Source of the DNA: Entomohabitans teleogrylli
Lineage (GTDB): Bacteria; Pseudomonadota; Gammaproteobacteria; Enterobacterales; Enterobacteriaceae
Assembly (NCBI RefSeq): GCF_001484765.1
Contig: NZ_KQ947376.1
Location: 434,001 to 498,000, forward strand
Reading direction: 5' to 3'
DNA: 64,000 bases
Shown here: positions 1 through 8,700 of the stretch, piece after piece
Layout: the number at the start of each line of letters is the position of its first letter
Numbering within the stretch: the stretch's first letter is position 1
Made by a program: the position numbers and the translations under genes
The notes under the pieces: generated by a model
What the model was told of the DNA's origin: nothing
Databases searched by the model: none
What the model saw: the letters and a program-made list of their open reading frames with translations, nothing else

Positions 1-1
1 T

Positions 2-559
2 CACCGCGCCCAGCGCGCCCGGCAGATAGCTTTACTGGCGCAGGATGAATCCGCGGATCCGCGCCTGCGGGTTGAGGACTATGTCGCCCTCGGGCGCCTG
101 CCTTACCACGCCCCTGAGCACGGTGGCGAAGATATCACCATCATCCGGCAATCCATCGCAGACGTCGGTATCGGCCATCTGTGCCATGCGCGGCTGGGAG
201 AGTTGTCCGGCGGAGAACGCCAGCGCGCCGCTCTGGCCAGAGCGTTTGCCCAGCGGCCGCGCCTGTTGCTGCTGGATGAACCCACCAATCATCTGGATCC
301 GCTCGCCAGAGTGCAACTGCTGGCCGCGGTACGCCGCAAAGGCATCGCTACCCTGACGGTGTTGCACGATCTGACGCTGGCGCCGCTGTGCGCTGAGCGC
401 ATCATCATGCTGCATGACGGAAAAATGGTTTGTCAGGGCACGCCCGATCGGGTGTTTAACTCGCGTTATTTACAGGATGTCTTTGGCCTGCGCAGTTTCC
501 AGCTCCCCCATCCCGGGAACGGCGCACCGCTGCGCGTTTTTGAACCAGCGCTGTTGTGA
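2..559 (+). CDS. ABC transporter ATP-binding protein, FecE/FepC/BtuD-like (5' partial)
   Basis: The reading frame is open from the left edge, so the start codon and Walker A lie outside the window. The visible part carries the ABC signature [14 protein letters not shown], Walker [13 protein letters not shown] and the H-loop histidine in TVLHDLTLA. The segment ALLAQD near the left edge resembles the Q-loop. This is the energising subunit of an inner-membrane importer of the Fe-siderophore/heme/cobalamin class. It is followed directly by the binding protein and permease genes. The substrate cannot be read from this fragment. Confidence 0.9.
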   Translation, partial: HRAQRARQIALLAQDESADPRLRVEDYVALGRLPYHAPEHGGEDITIIRQSIADVGIGHLCHARLGELSGGERQRAALARAFAQRPRLLLLDEPTNHLDPLARVQLLAAVRRKGIATLTVLHDLTLAPLCAERIIMLHDGKMVCQGTPDRVFNSRYLQDVFGLRSFQLPHPGNGAPLRVFEPALL

Positions 560-582
560 ACAGACGTCTGCAAGGAGAAAGT

Positions 583-1551
583 ATGAAAAGAAACGGGTTA
601 CTGGCGGTCATCGGGCTGCTGGTTGCGCTCCAGGCCAGCGGGTCCGGGTTTCCGGTGACCGTGGAAAGCTGCGGCCGGCCGCTGACTTTTGAGCAGGCGC
701 CGCAGCGCGCGGTGATTCACGATCTGAACATGGCGGAAATGGCCTTTGCGCTAGCGCTGCAGCCACAGATGGCGGGCCTCACCGGGATCAGCGGTTGGTA
801 TAAAGCGACGCCGGCGTTTAACCGGGCGCGCGGCGCGATCCCGGAACTGGCGCCCAAATACCCTTCCCTGGAAACTCTGTTGGCCGCCCGAGCGGATTTT
901 TTCTTTGCTGGCTGGAATTATGGTATGAAAGTCGGCGGGGAAGTGACGCCGCAGACGCTGGCTAACTACCACATCCCCACTCTGGTCCTGAGCGAAAGCT
1001 GTATCCACGTAGCGCAACCGCGCCCCAGAGCGACAATGGCGCTGTTGTACAACGATATCGCTACGCTGGGTAAAATTTTTGGCAAGGCGGAACTGGCTGA
1101 TGCGCTGATCGCCGCCTGGATGTCGCGACTCGAGGGACTAAAAAACCGCATCGGCGACCGTGCGCCAGTCAGGGTATTTGTCTATGACTCCGGTAAGGAT
1201 AAGCCCTTTACCAGCGGCAAATACGCCATGCCGACAGCGCTTATCGAGGCCGCCGGCGCCAGAAATGTTATGGATTCCCTCCCGGTAAGCTGGGCGACAA
1301 CCAGCTGGGAGACTGTCGCCAGCGCCGGTCCTGAATTCATCATTCTGCTCGATTACCAGAATAACGGCGCCGGCAGCGCTGACGAACTACAGCGCTTCCT
1401 GGAAAGCCATCCGCTGATGAAACAGACGCCGGCGGTGATTGGCCAGCGCTATCTGCGCCTGAAATATCAGGAGCTAACCCCCGGTCCGGCGAATATTACG
1501 GCGATCGAAAATCTGGCGCACGCCCTGTATCCGGACGCCTTTGCCCAATGA
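583..1551 (+). CDS. Periplasmic substrate-binding protein of Fe-siderophore/cobalamin-type ABC importer
   Basis: A 322-residue protein with a signal peptide (MKRNGLLAVIGLLVALQASG) and a helical-backbone (FepB/BtuF-type) binding protein fold. The mature N terminus contains VTVESCGRPLTFEQAP followed by RAVIHDLNMAEMAFAL, typical of the family. The ATG at 583 is preferred because AAGGAG lies at 572-577; an in-frame ATG at 556 overlaps the ATPase gene and lacks such a site. The stop overlaps the permease start. The likely ligand is an iron chelate, corrinoid or related metal complex. Related proteins are sometimes labelled F420-0 transporter, which I would not rely on. Confidence 0.85.
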   Translation: MKRNGLLAVIGLLVALQASGSGFPVTVESCGRPLTFEQAPQRAVIHDLNMAEMAFALALQPQMAGLTGISGWYKATPAFNRARGAIPELAPKYPSLETLLAARADFFFAGWNYGMKVGGEVTPQTLANYHIPTLVLSESCIHVAQPRPRATMALLYNDIATLGKIFGKAELADALIAAWMSRLEGLKNRIGDRAPVRVFVYDSGKDKPFTSGKYAMPTALIEAAGARNVMDSLPVSWATTSWETVASAGPEFIILLDYQNNGAGSADELQRFLESHPLMKQTPAVIGQRYLRLKYQELTPGPANITAIENLAHALYPDAFAQ

Positions 1552-2555
1552 ACGTAAATCTGCGCTTTGCCGGCGTGTGGATTGCTGCCCCACTGCTGCT
1601 CGCCGGACTCATGCTGGCGGGGGTCGCTTACGGAAGCGTTGCGCTGCCGTTTCGTGCGGTACTTGCCGCTTTCGGGCTATCAGACGCGCCGCTTTCCCCC
1701 CTGCAGAGCAGTATCATTCTGGAGTTACGCCTGCCGCGCGTGCTGCTCGGCGCGCTGGCCGGCGCCGGTCTGGCGCTGGTTGGCGCCCTGCTCCAGACCA
1801 CCACCCGCAACGATCTGGCGGACCCGTTTTTATTCGGGCTCTCTTCCGGCGCTTCTGTCGGCGCGGTCTGGGTCATTACCCGCAGCGGCGATCACTTCGG
1901 CGTCTGGACATTACCGCTGGCCGCCTTTGCCGGCGGGATTATCTCGGCCGTGACGGTGATGCTGCTATTTATGGCCCAGTCCCGGGGCGGCAGCGCCCGG
2001 CTAATCATCAGCGGTCTGGCAATCTCATTCTTATTTGGCGCCCTGACCCATTACCTGGTTTTCTCCGGCGATCAGCGGGCCGCCGGCAGCGTGCTGTTCT
2101 GGTCGCTGGGCGGTCTGGGACTGGCGCGCTGGGACAGCCTGGGGCTGGCGGTCTGCGGTGTGGGAATACTGGTGGCCCTGATCGCGTTGCGCTGGCGTCA
2201 ACTGGATGCGCTGCTGGCCGGCGAACAAACCGCTCATTCGCTGGGGGTCAATGTCACCCGCCTGCGCGGGGAGGTGTTTCTCAGTTGCGCGCTGGCGACC
2301 GCCACTCTGGTGGCGCTGTGCGGCGTTATCGGTTTTGTCGGCCTGATGGTGCCGCACCTGGCGCGCGTCTGCGGCGGGATACGCCACCGTCGATTATTAC
2401 CCCTGGTGGCGCTACTGGGGGCGATTCTACTGTGCGCTGGCGATCTGTTGAGCCGTACGCTGATAGCGCCTCAGGAACTGCCGGTAGGTATTATCACCGG
2501 TGGTCTGGGCGGATTTTTTATTCTGACGATGCTGTTGCGCAAAAATGCTTTATAG
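1548..2555 (+). CDS. FecCD-family ABC transporter permease
   Basis: A 335-residue, very hydrophobic protein with about ten predicted membrane helices. The RLPRVLLGALAGAGLALVGA segment, then QTTTRNDLADPFLFG, matches the FecCD/BtuC family hallmark (RLPR, then G..Q...RNPLA.P..LG). It forms the membrane channel for the importer encoded upstream. The start overlaps the binding-protein stop (ATGA at 1548), so the genes are probably translationally coupled. The operon order here is ATPase, binding protein, permease. Confidence 0.92.
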   Translation: MNVNLRFAGVWIAAPLLLAGLMLAGVAYGSVALPFRAVLAAFGLSDAPLSPLQSSIILELRLPRVLLGALAGAGLALVGALLQTTTRNDLADPFLFGLSSGASVGAVWVITRSGDHFGVWTLPLAAFAGGIISAVTVMLLFMAQSRGGSARLIISGLAISFLFGALTHYLVFSGDQRAAGSVLFWSLGGLGLARWDSLGLAVCGVGILVALIALRWRQLDALLAGEQTAHSLGVNVTRLRGEVFLSCALATATLVALCGVIGFVGLMVPHLARVCGGIRHRRLLPLVALLGAILLCAGDLLSRTLIAPQELPVGIITGGLGGFFILTMLLRKNAL

Positions 2556-2708
2556 GCCGTCGCCGGACATCGGCAAAAGTGAAATAACGGAAGATATCAC
2601 CAGCAAACAAGAATGAGAATGACACGCATACTCTTTAAATAACATATTGTTTACAAAGGATTTTTTAATCGCTATGCTCTGCAAAATTTTTTTAAGGAGA
2701 TGGCCACA

Positions 2709-3212
2709 ATGTTGAAACAAGAAATGATCAATAAGCTCAACGCCCAGATGAATCTGGAGTTTTACTCTTCCAATCTTTACCTGCAGATGAGCGCCTGGTG
2801 CAGCGATCATGCATTTGAAGGGGCAGCGAAGTTTTTCCGCGATCACGCCCGCGAAGAGATGGATCATATGATGCGTCTGTTTGACTACCTGGACGGCACC
2901 GGTAGCATGCCGGTTATTGGCAGTATTGCCGCGCCGGACACCAGCTTTGAATCCCTGAAAGATGTGTTGCAAAAAGCCTATGTGCACGAACAGCACATCA
3001 CCGAAAGCATTAACGATCTGGCGGATGCGGCCATGACCAGCAAGGATTACCCGACCTTTAACTTCCTGCAATGGTATGTGGCTGAACAGCATGAAGAAGA
3101 GAAACTGTTTAAAACCATGATCGATCGCCTGCTGCTGGCGGGTAACTCAGGCGAAGCCCTGCTGCTTATCGATAACGAGTTCGGCAATACCACTCCGGCC
3201 AGCCAGGGCTAA
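2709..3212 (+). CDS. ftnA: Non-heme ferritin FtnA
   Basis: A 167-residue cytoplasmic iron-storage ferritin, close to the 165 residues of E. coli FtnA. Ferroxidase-centre residues Glu17, Glu50 and His53 are in the expected positions ([19 protein letters not shown]). The ATG at 2709 fits AAGGAG at 2694-2699 with a normal spacer; the in-frame ATG at 2700 touches that ribosome site and is unlikely. The gene is separated from the transporter by about 150 bp of AT-rich DNA and has its own terminator. FtnA subunits assemble into a 24-mer shell that oxidises and stores Fe(II). Confidence 0.95.
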   Translation: MLKQEMINKLNAQMNLEFYSSNLYLQMSAWCSDHAFEGAAKFFRDHAREEMDHMMRLFDYLDGTGSMPVIGSIAAPDTSFESLKDVLQKAYVHEQHITESINDLADAAMTSKDYPTFNFLQWYVAEQHEEEKLFKTMIDRLLLAGNSGEALLLIDNEFGNTTPASQG

Positions 3213-3229
3213 TCCCGGCACCCCGATGA

Positions 3230-3257
3230 CCGGATGCCCTGCCGGCGTCCGGTTTTT
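3230..3257 (+). terminator. Intrinsic terminator of ftnA
   Basis: A nine-pair stem (CCGGATGCC with GGCGTCCGG, one G-U pair) at 3230-3238 and 3244-3252 is followed by TTTTTCCC. It lies 18 bp after the ftnA stop. Confidence 0.8.
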
Positions 3258-3450
3258 CCCGTTACCCTCCCTCATAGCAGATGTTTGCGTACAATCCCTG
3301 GGTAAATCCCTCGTGCGCGCTGTCGTTACCCTGTCACGTATCCTGCTCACCTGCGTCAGTAGCCGTAGGCCGCCCGGCTTATATAAATTTTAATTATCAC
3401 TTTTCCCATTATATAAAAATAATGCATATTCATTGTCACAATATTATTTT

Positions 3451-3469
3451 GATAATCGAAATCATTAGC
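3451..3469. promoter_or_regulatory. Fur-box-like site
   Basis: GATAATCGAAATCATTAGC matches the 19-bp Fur consensus GATAATGATAATCATTATC at 15 positions. It lies between ftnA and the DMSO-reductase-like operon, about 200 bp before the latter. The remaining 3258-3593 sequence is AT-rich and I see no gene in it. Which gene the site controls is not clear. Confidence 0.5.
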
Positions 3470-3593
3470 AATTAAATGTCATTTAAAATAGCAAACATTG
3501 TTGCAGGAAATTAAAATCTGTCTGCTGTCCTCCACTATTAATTTCGAGCTGGCTCACAATCCCTTATTGCCAATTTGTCTGACTAATTCAATT

Positions 3594-3633
3594 TTGACGG
3601 CTATCAATTTCCACACCCGGCAATCCGTATACT
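3594..3633 (+). promoter_or_regulatory. FNR-dependent promoter of the first DMSO-reductase-like operon
   Basis: TTGACGGCTATCAA at 3594-3607 matches the FNR consensus TTGAT-N4-ATCAA with one mismatch. A good -10 element, TATACT, lies at 3628-3633. This places the FNR site about 40 bp before the expected start of transcription, the classic class II activator position. The leader would be about 28 nt, ending at the ATG at 3668. This predicts anaerobic induction. Confidence 0.72.
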
Positions 3634-3667
3634 GGCGGAGCAAATAACTATTAAGAGCTATGTCACT

Positions 3668-6109
3668 ATGGGAAACAGATTAAAAGGGTTACTTTCCCGC
3701 TCGCTTTCGCGACGGGATATGGTCAAAAACGGCTCCCGCCTGGGGACGGCTATTGCGCTGTCAGGGGCGGTTCCGCTGCCATTTTCCTCTACGGTCGCCG
3801 CCGCCGGCACCCCTACAGAAAGCGCATCCGGCGCCGCCCGGGAACAGATTCGTCACAGCGCCTGTCTGGTCAACTGCGGCAGCCGCTGTCCGCTGCGGGT
3901 TGTGGTTAAAGATGATGTTATTGTGCGCATTGAACCGGAGCCCTGCCTGGACGAGGCGGTTTTCGGCAAGCATCAGATTCGCCCCTGTCTGCGCGGCCGT
4001 TCCAGCCGCTGGCGCGTGTATAGTCCCGATCGCCTGAAATATCCATTAAAGCGCGTCGGTAAACGCGGCGAGGGGAAATTCAAACGCATCACCTGGGAAG
4101 AGGCCAGTAAATATATTGCGGATGAATTAAAAAGGATTATTAATAAATACGGCAACGAGGCCGTATATTATAATTATCAGTCCGGCGCCTATTATCACAA
4201 CCAGGGCACCACGGCCTGGAAACGGCTACTTAATCTCACCGGCGGCTATTTACGTTATTACAATACCTACTCCACCGCGCAAATTTCAGTGGCGACGCCG
4301 TATACCTTCGGCGAATACAGCGCCAGCCATTTCGATCAAATTCGCCAGTCCGATCTGGTGGTGTTTTTCGGCATGAACCTGTCGGAAACCCGCATGTCCG
4401 GCGGCGGGCAGGTGGAAGAGTTGCGTCGGGCGCTGGAAGATTCCCGGGCCCAGGTCGTCATTATCGATCCGCGCTATACCGATTCGGTAGTCACCGGGCA
4501 TGCCGAGTGGCTGCCGATTCGCCCCACTACCGACGCCGCGCTGGTGTCGGCTATCGCCTGGACATTGATTGACGAAAAGCTGATCGATGAAGCGCTGGTT
4601 AATCGCTACTGCATCGGCTTCGATCGCTCAACCCTGCCGGAATCCGCGCCGCAAAACGGCAGTTATAAAGATTACATTATGGGTACCAGCGGCGATCAGA
4701 CGCCGAAAACCCCCGAGTGGGCGGAAGCCATCACCGGCATCGCCGCCGCGCGTATTCGCCAGCTGGCGCGGCAAATCGCCAACGCCAGAGCCTGTTATAT
4801 CGCCCAGGGCTGGGGGCCGCAGCGCCACGCCAACGGCGAGCAAAGCGTGCGGGCCATTAACACCCTGCCGCTGATCACCGGCCACTTCGGTTTACCAGGC
4901 ACCAATACCGGTAACTGGCCCTACGCCACCAAATACGGCGTCCCCAGTCTGCTGGACGGCAATAACCCGATAACCACGGCGATACCCTGTTACCTGTGGA
5001 CCGACGCGATCGCTAACCCGGATCTGATTACCGCCAAAACCCACGGCCTGCGCGGAAAAGATAAGCTGGATGTGGGTATCAAATGCATCGTTAACCAGGC
5101 CGGCAACACGCTGCTCAATCAGCATGGCGATATCAACCGCACCCGGACGATTCTGGAAGATGATACTCACTGTGAGTTCATCCTTGTGATTGATAACCAT
5201 ATGACGCCCAGCGCTAAATTTGCCGACATTCTGCTGCCGGAAACCAGCTATCTGGAAGCCGAGGATCTGGTGGATAACTCCTACGCTTCCGGTTCGCACA
5301 ATTACATGATAGCCATGCAGCCGGTGGTGAAACCGATGTGGGAAGTGCGCAGCACCTATGACATGTGCGCCGATATCGCCGCCCATTTCGGCAAGCGCGA
5401 AGACTACACCGAGGGGCGTACCCAGACCGAGTGGATAGAGAAACACTACGCCGACGTTAAGACGGCCCGCCCTTACCTGCCGGCGTGGTCCACCGCCAAA
5501 GAGATGGGGGTTATCGACCAGCAAAGCGCCACGCCGCAGCAAAGCATCGCGCTGGCGGATTTTCGCGCCGATCCCGAGTCTCATCCGCTAAAAACGCCGA
5601 GCGGCAAAGCCGAGATTTACTCCGCGCGGCTGGAAAAGCTCGCCCGTGAATGGGTATTGCCGCAAGGTGATAAGATCACCGCCCTGCCGGAGTTCTGCAT
5701 CGCCAGAGAGTCGCACCTCGATACCTCGCTGAGCGGAAAATACCCGTTACAGCTCAGTGGTTTTCACACCAAAGGCCACACTCACTCTACCTATTCCAAC
5801 GTTCGCCAGTTGCAGGAAGCGGTGCCGGACGAGATCTGGATTAACCCCATCGACGCCCGCCAGCGCGCTATCAGTAATGGTGACCGGGTACAGGTATATA
5901 ACGACCGCGGGGTGGTGGAGATCCAGTGTAAGGTGACCAACCGGATTATTCCCGGGGTGGTCGCGATGCCGGAAGGCGGCTGGACGAAGCAAAATGGTTC
6001 AGGGGTGGATATCGGGGGCTGTATTAACACCCTGACCTCGCATCTGGTATCGCCGCTGGCCAAAGGTAACCCACAGCATACCAATCTGGTTGAAGTTCGT
6101 AAGGTCTGA
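3668..6109 (+). CDS. DmsA/YnfE/YnfF-family molybdopterin reductase catalytic subunit (Tat-exported)
   Basis: An 813-residue Mo-bisMGD oxidoreductase. It begins with a twin-arginine signal (SRRDMVK, residues 14-20) and a hydrophobic stretch ending near 47. An N-terminal [4Fe-4S] site is formed by Cys66, Cys70, Cys74 and Cys107 (CLVNCGSRC; RPCLRG). The TYSTAQ motif supplies the probable Mo-ligand serine, Ser202. The family reduces DMSO, amine oxides or selenate in the periplasm using menaquinol electrons. It is followed 14 bp later by its FeS partner. The region before TYSTAQ differs from the paralogue at 31981-34434, so the substrate may differ from DMSO. Confidence 0.9.
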   Translation: MGNRLKGLLSRSLSRRDMVKNGSRLGTAIALSGAVPLPFSSTVAAAGTPTESASGAAREQIRHSACLVNCGSRCPLRVVVKDDVIVRIEPEPCLDEAVFGKHQIRPCLRGRSSRWRVYSPDRLKYPLKRVGKRGEGKFKRITWEEASKYIADELKRIINKYGNEAVYYNYQSGAYYHNQGTTAWKRLLNLTGGYLRYYNTYSTAQISVATPYTFGEYSASHFDQIRQSDLVVFFGMNLSETRMSGGGQVEELRRALEDSRAQVVIIDPRYTDSVVTGHAEWLPIRPTTDAALVSAIAWTLIDEKLIDEALVNRYCIGFDRSTLPESAPQNGSYKDYIMGTSGDQTPKTPEWAEAITGIAAARIRQLARQIANARACYIAQGWGPQRHANGEQSVRAINTLPLITGHFGLPGTNTGNWPYATKYGVPSLLDGNNPITTAIPCYLWTDAIANPDLITAKTHGLRGKDKLDVGIKCIVNQAGNTLLNQHGDINRTRTILEDDTHCEFILVIDNHMTPSAKFADILLPETSYLEAEDLVDNSYASGSHNYMIAMQPVVKPMWEVRSTYDMCADIAAHFGKREDYTEGRTQTEWIEKHYADVKTARPYLPAWSTAKEMGVIDQQSATPQQSIALADFRADPESHPLKTPSGKAEIYSARLEKLAREWVLPQGDKITALPEFCIARESHLDTSLSGKYPLQLSGFHTKGHTHSTYSNVRQLQEAVPDEIWINPIDARQRAISNGDRVQVYNDRGVVEIQCKVTNRIIPGVVAMPEGGWTKQNGSGVDIGGCINTLTSHLVSPLAKGNPQHTNLVEVRKV

Positions 6110-6123
6110 GGAGCTGGATAGCT

Positions 6124-6741
6124 ATGACACAATATGGATTTTTCGTTGACTCATCCCGCTGTTCAGGCTGTAAAACCTGCCAGGTGAGTTGCAAAGATAA
6201 AAAAGAGCTGGACGTCGGGCCAAAGTTTCGCCGGGTTTATGAGTACGGCGGCGGGGACTGGATCCAGTCTGGCAAAGCGTGGATACACAACACCTTCAGT
6301 TATTACCTGTCAATCGCCTGTAATCATTGCGATGACCCCACCTGTGTGAAAGGCTGCCCGACTGGCGCTATGCATAAGCGCGAACAGGATGGTCTGGTGG
6401 TGGTCAATCAGGAAGTGTGCGTCGGTTGTCGCTACTGCGAAATGCGCTGCCCATACGGAGCGCCGCAGTTTGACGCCGATAAAAAAGTGATGGCTAAGTG
6501 TGATGGCTGTTACGACCGCGTTGAACAGGGACTACCGCCGGTATGCGTTGAATCCTGCCCGCAGCGGGCGCTGGATTTTGGTCCGATTGGCGAGCTGCGC
6601 AAGCGTTACGGCGCGCAGAACGCATTCGCCCCGCTGCCGGATCCGGCGCTCACCCGTCCGAATCTGATCGTGAAACCGCATCCGTCAGCCCGGCCAACCG
6701 GCGATACGCAAGGCGCTATCCAGAATCCGAAGGAGATCTGA
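6124..6741 (+). CDS. DmsB-like ferredoxin subunit of DMSO-reductase family enzyme
   Basis: A 205-residue protein with the four cysteine groups of a four-[4Fe-4S] electron-transfer subunit: CSGCKTCQVSC near the N terminus, CNHCDDPTCVKGCP, CVGCRYCEMRCP, and CDGCYDRVEQGLPPVCVESCP. Its length equals that of DmsB. It carries electrons from the membrane anchor to the catalytic subunit and has no signal of its own, so it is presumably co-exported with the catalytic subunit through Tat. It lies 2 bp before the anchor gene. Confidence 0.92.
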   Translation: MTQYGFFVDSSRCSGCKTCQVSCKDKKELDVGPKFRRVYEYGGGDWIQSGKAWIHNTFSYYLSIACNHCDDPTCVKGCPTGAMHKREQDGLVVVNQEVCVGCRYCEMRCPYGAPQFDADKKVMAKCDGCYDRVEQGLPPVCVESCPQRALDFGPIGELRKRYGAQNAFAPLPDPALTRPNLIVKPHPSARPTGDTQGAIQNPKEI

Positions 6742-6743
6742 TC

Positions 6744-7520
6744 ATGCATGAACTTCCTTTAGTCTTCTTCACGGTACTGTGCCAGAGCGCCGTTGGCGCG
6801 TTTGTTGTGCTGCTGATCGCGCACCTGGTCGGACAGATGAGCAGCCGTCAGTTAGCTGTCGGGCTATTCAGCGCCATGTGCCTGTTCGGTGTCGGACTGG
6901 CTATCGGGATGTTTCATCTCGGGCAGTTGCTGCGCGCTTTCAACCTGTTTGCCGGTATCGGCCGCTCGCCGATGAGTAACGAGATTGCCTTTTCCGCGCT
7001 GTTTGGCAGTGTCGGCGGCCTTACCGCTCTGGGCCTGCTGACCGGAAAAGGCAGTCCGTCGCTGTTGCGTACCCTCGCCTGGGTCGCGGCGGCTCTCGGG
7101 CTGGCATTCGTTGCCGCCATTCCGACGGTGTACCAGAGCGAAACGGTGGCGGCCTGGCGAACCGAATATACCTGGGTCGTCATGTTGCTGACCGTGCTTA
7201 CCGGCGGCGGTCTGATCGCCGCGGTCCTCGGCGCCGGCAAAATCGGCCTGTGGGTTAGCGTTACCGGCATGCTGCTTAGCCTGCTGATCCGCCCGAGTTA
7301 CCTGTCGGTTCTCTGGCAGGCCGACCATCTGCTGGTCGCCGCACAGACGGTCTGGTTCGGCATGCAGATCCTGCTGCTGCTGGCGGCGCTGGTCGGCGCG
7401 CTGTTCACCCTGCAGCGTGGGGCTCCCCGCAGTTGGATCTACGGCAGTATGGCGGCAATTGTGATTTCCGAAGTACTGGGCCGTATCGCTTTCTACAATC
7501 TGTGGGCTGTGGCGATGTAA
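6744..7520 (+). CDS. DmsC/YnfH-family membrane anchor subunit
   Basis: A 258-residue hydrophobic protein with about eight predicted helices. LPLVFFTVLCQSAVGAFVVL at the start and MFHLGQLLRAFNLFAGIGRSPMSNE resemble the equivalent DmsC segments (HLGSP.RAFN......LSNE). It would oxidise menaquinol and anchor the enzyme. It is shorter than the paralogue at 30496-31350 (284 residues). A strong hairpin follows the gene. Confidence 0.88.
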   Translation: MHELPLVFFTVLCQSAVGAFVVLLIAHLVGQMSSRQLAVGLFSAMCLFGVGLAIGMFHLGQLLRAFNLFAGIGRSPMSNEIAFSALFGSVGGLTALGLLTGKGSPSLLRTLAWVAAALGLAFVAAIPTVYQSETVAAWRTEYTWVVMLLTVLTGGGLIAAVLGAGKIGLWVSVTGMLLSLLIRPSYLSVLWQADHLLVAAQTVWFGMQILLLLAALVGALFTLQRGAPRSWIYGSMAAIVISEVLGRIAFYNLWAVAM

Positions 7521-7527
7521 CCAAAAC

Positions 7528-7552
7528 GCCGGCTGATCGCGCGTCAGCCGGC
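7528..7552 (+). other. Intercistronic hairpin between anchor and chaperone genes
   Basis: A perfect nine-pair inverted repeat, GCCGGCTGA and TCAGCCGGC, with a 7-nt loop. There is no T-tract, so it is more likely an mRNA-stabilising or translation-tuning element than a full terminator. The second dms operon has a hairpin at the same junction. Confidence 0.7.
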
Positions 7553-7571
7553 CATCAGAAGGAGTTTTTCT

Positions 7572-8153
7572 TTGCAGGATCTTGCCGTTATTCCGCGTAT
7601 TCTCGGCGCGCTGTTTTACTGGCCGCCGGAAAGCGATTCCGTCCAGCGTCTGCTGAGCAGCGCCGGTGAATGGTCACAGCTATATAGCTGGTCCGATCCA
7701 CAGGCGGTACAAACCCTGTGTAGCGGGTTGATCTCCCCCGGCAATTACCCGTTTTCTGTGCTGTTTGAAGGCCAGGGGACCATGGAGGCGCCGCCCTGGG
7801 GTTCGGTGTACCAGGATAAAGACAATCTGTTGATGGGTGTAAGCGCGGTGCAATATCACCAGTTTCTGCTGGAGAACGGTCTGGCGCTCGACTCTCCGGT
7901 CAATGAGCCGGACGATCAGTTTGGCCTGATGCTGCTCGCCATGGCGGCTCTGCTCGAACAGGAAAAATTCGCCGCCGCGACCACGCTGCTCGAACAACAT
8001 CTGTTGCCCTGGGCTTACCGCTACCTGGAACGGTTGCAGCGCAATAGCGTCAGCGATTTTTACGCCCGACTGGCGACGCTGGCGGAGATGTTTCTACGCG
8101 ATCTGCAAACTCAGGCTGATTTAACGCCCGCCAGCCGCAAACTGTGGTTCTGA
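7572..8153 (+). CDS. TorD/DmsD-family Tat proofreading chaperone
   Basis: A 193-residue helical chaperone of the TorD/DmsD group. It contains PPWGSVYQDKDNL and NEPDDQFGLMLL, matching the DmsD signatures PPWGSV and EPEDHFG. It would bind the twin-arginine leader of the catalytic subunit encoded upstream and hold it until cofactor loading is finished. The start is a TTG at 7572, supported by AAGGAG at 7559-7564; no better ATG exists. The rare start and the preceding hairpin should keep its level below that of the enzyme. Confidence 0.87.
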   Translation: MQDLAVIPRILGALFYWPPESDSVQRLLSSAGEWSQLYSWSDPQAVQTLCSGLISPGNYPFSVLFEGQGTMEAPPWGSVYQDKDNLLMGVSAVQYHQFLLENGLALDSPVNEPDDQFGLMLLAMAALLEQEKFAAATTLLEQHLLPWAYRYLERLQRNSVSDFYARLATLAEMFLRDLQTQADLTPASRKLWF

Positions 8154-8671
8154 TGAGTAAAAACGAACGTTATTATCAGGAGTATATGAAGCACCGGCAC
8201 GTCAGCCGCCGTCGGCTACTGTTCGGGCTGGCCAATGCCGCCCGTCACAGTGCGGCATTGCCCGCCGTCCCTGTCATATCCCGCCCGCCGGGAGCGATTG
8301 AACCACAACAGTTTTCACAACGTTGTGACGGCTGTGGCGCCTGCGTGGCGCGCTGCGCGATGGGGATCCTCAGCCTCGACGGCCGCTGGCCGACGCTAAA
8401 AATAGAGTACGCCAGTTGCGACGGTTGCGGACAGTGCATTGCCGCCTGCCCAACGGGAGCGTTATTGCCTCAGACCCGGTTTGATACCGGCCTGCGCCCG
8501 CGTTTTTCCGCCAGTTGCGTTAATCCGCAGCGCCGTTGCGGACTGTGTCAGGAGGCCTGTCCACAGCAGGCGTTGTCCTGCGATGCCGGTCAGATACCGA
8601 CGCTGAATGACGCCTGCAACGGCTGTGGTGAATGCCTTATCGCCTGCCAGGACGATGCCGTTCGTCTGTGA
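8153..8671 (+). CDS. NapF-like polyferredoxin maturation factor
   Basis: A 172-residue iron-sulfur protein. The N terminus has SRRRLLFG, similar to NapF. Cysteine groups follow in the NapF order: CDGCGACVARC, CDGCGQCIAAC, CVNPQRRCGLCQEAC and CNGCGECLIAC. NapF is known to assist maturation of the periplasmic nitrate reductase NapA in the cytoplasm. Here it is the last gene of a DMSO-reductase-type operon, which suggests an analogous role for the Mo subunit. The start ATG overlaps the chaperone stop (TGATG). An in-frame ATG at 8186 is possible, but its ribosome site is too close. Confidence 0.85.
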   Translation: MSKNERYYQEYMKHRHVSRRRLLFGLANAARHSAALPAVPVISRPPGAIEPQQFSQRCDGCGACVARCAMGILSLDGRWPTLKIEYASCDGCGQCIAACPTGALLPQTRFDTGLRPRFSASCVNPQRRCGLCQEACPQQALSCDAGQIPTLNDACNGCGECLIACQDDAVRL

Positions 8672-8700
8672 TGACCGTTCATCCCGGCGGCGTGCGCTCC

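Noticed and set aside
2556-2708. Fur box upstream of ftnA
   Set aside because: The best alignment (around AATGAGAATGACA, 2608-2620) matches only about 10 of 19 consensus positions.
3470-3593. RyhB-like small RNA after the Fur-like box
   Set aside because: No terminator hairpin with a T-run follows the site, and I see no RyhB core sequence.
6864-7328. Minus-strand open frame inside the anchor gene at 6744-7520
   Set aside because: The plus-strand frame has the expected membrane helices and operon context; this is a shadow.
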